From positions 1 to 28,614 of the IMG/VR virus record IMGVR_UViG_3300022871_000990: a DNA stretch of 28,614 nt. One strand, 5' to 3'. Both the position numbers and the translations under genes were made by a program. Origin of the DNA: a virus. How positions within the stretch are numbered: position 1 is the first letter of the stretch; the number at the start of each line of letters is the position of its first letter. Of the stretch, positions 28,326-28,614 are shown piece after piece. The notes below the pieces were generated by a model. The model was not told where the DNA came from and made no database searches. It was given only the letters and a program-made list of their open reading frames with translations.

Positions 28326-28614
28326 ATGAAGTTTGAAATTAAACATCGTTTTTCTGGTGGCATATTGTTTAGTTGCGAAAGTGAAACATTAAAATTAGCA
28401 GTTAATTTGGCAATTAAGTCAAACGCCGACTTGCGTTCCGCCGACTTGAGTTACGCCAACTTGAGTTACGCCGACTTGAGTTCCGCCAACTTGAGTTCCG
28501 CCGACTTGAGTTACGCCAACTTGCGTTACGCCGACTTGAGTTCCGCCGACTTGCGTTCCGCCGACTTGAGTTACGCCAACTTGAGTTACGCCAACTTGCG
28601 TTACGCCAACTTGC
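28326..28614 (+). CDS. Pentapeptide-repeat protein, 3' end beyond window
   Basis: The frame opens at ATG 28326 after a strong AAGGAGG and is still open at the window end. After a 33-residue N-terminal segment ([20 protein letters not shown] and following), the protein becomes A(D/N)L(S/R)(S/Y) pentapeptides, at least twelve in a row. This is the right-handed beta-helix repeat of the Qnr/MfpA type, some members of which mimic DNA and protect or inhibit gyrase. The gene's role here is unknown. At DNA level it is a 15-base tandem repeat (see repeat entry). Confidence 0.8.
   Translation, partial: MKFEIKHRFSGGILFSCESETLKLAVNLAIKSNADLRSADLSYANLSYADLSSANLSSADLSYANLRYADLSSADLRSADLSYANLSYANLRYANL
28427..28614 (+). 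repeat. 15-base tandem coding repeat
   Basis: About twelve tandem copies of GCC(G/A)ACTTG(A/C)GTT(A/C)C, encoding A(D/N)L(S/R)(Y/S). Nucleotide identity between units is much higher than protein conservation needs, indicating recent expansion. It continues past the window end. Confidence 0.85.

Noticed and set aside
28427-28614. CRISPR-like regular repeats
   Set aside because: The 15-base units are contiguous without spacers and encode a regular pentapeptide helix in frame.

Overview
This window is a densely packed, one-directional (all + strand) stretch of a large tailed-phage genome or a close relative of one. The evidence is an almost complete virus-type replication and recombination set: SNF2 helicase, primase, DnaB-type helicase, split family A polymerase, clamp-like protein, clamp loader, single-strand binding protein, UvsX/RecA and UvsY-like proteins, 5' nuclease, RuvC, and SbcC/SbcD-like proteins. 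Other phage hallmarks are free-standing homing endonucleases, stop/start overlaps, many tiny genes and no bacterial housekeeping gene. The host cannot be named from this sequence. It must be a bacterium, because the window encodes a complete tmRNA. 

Layout. 1-1732: a sigma-like protein, two paralogous small 'HTPG(A/P)W' proteins and a small Cys-rich protein. 1729-4653: SNF2/SMARCAL1-like helicase, an HNH homing endonuclease and two small genes. 4574-8065: primase, an initiator-like winged-helix protein and the replicative helicase, with a stem-closed RNA element between the first two. 8075-8911: a GIY-YIG homing endonuclease. 8904-12708: a self-contained cassette with its own promoter. It encodes a basic protein, a cytosine-C5 DNA methyltransferase, an asparagine-synthetase-like ligase fused to a uracil-glycosylase-like domain, and a CmoA-like carboxy-SAM synthase. 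12728-17369: clamp-like protein, UDG fused to a 3'-5' exonuclease, polymerase domain on a separate gene, a small Cys protein and a clamp loader ATPase. 17414-22337: UvsY-like protein, a large structured RNA, a tiny membrane protein, SSB, a second GIY-YIG gene, a DUF3820-like protein, RecA/UvsX and a 5'-3' exonuclease. 22358-24356: a transglycosylase-like protein, RuvC, small proteins and tmRNA. 24369-28614: a half-length SbcC-like ATPase, an SbcD-like nuclease, unknown proteins, a PAPS-reductase-family protein and the start of a pentapeptide-repeat protein that runs off the window. 

The most interesting content is the 9.5-12.7 kb cassette. CmoA in bacteria turns SAM plus prephenate into carboxy-SAM (CxSAM) for tRNA modification. 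Here a CmoA homologue that keeps the carboxylate-binding Arg sits beside a DNA cytosine methyltransferase. In that enzyme the normally invariant motif X Asn (GNAVPP) is Arg (GRAVPP), the position at which a basic substitution is known to open a bacterial C5 methyltransferase to CxSAM. The third enzyme resembles ATP-dependent amide-forming synthetases and carries a base-flipping-type UDG fold. The simplest reading is a DNA hypermodification pathway: cytosine to 5-carboxymethylcytosine, then to an amide or amine conjugate. 

Other observations worth attention are a shared three-hairpin RNA leader in front of all three homing endonuclease genes, a phage tmRNA with an unusual tag, a recurring TTAAAT(GAA)-17-TATAAT promoter, two stem-closed RNA elements, a Rad50-like protein that stops at the zinc hook, and a polymerase whose exonuclease is fused to UDG instead of to the polymerase.
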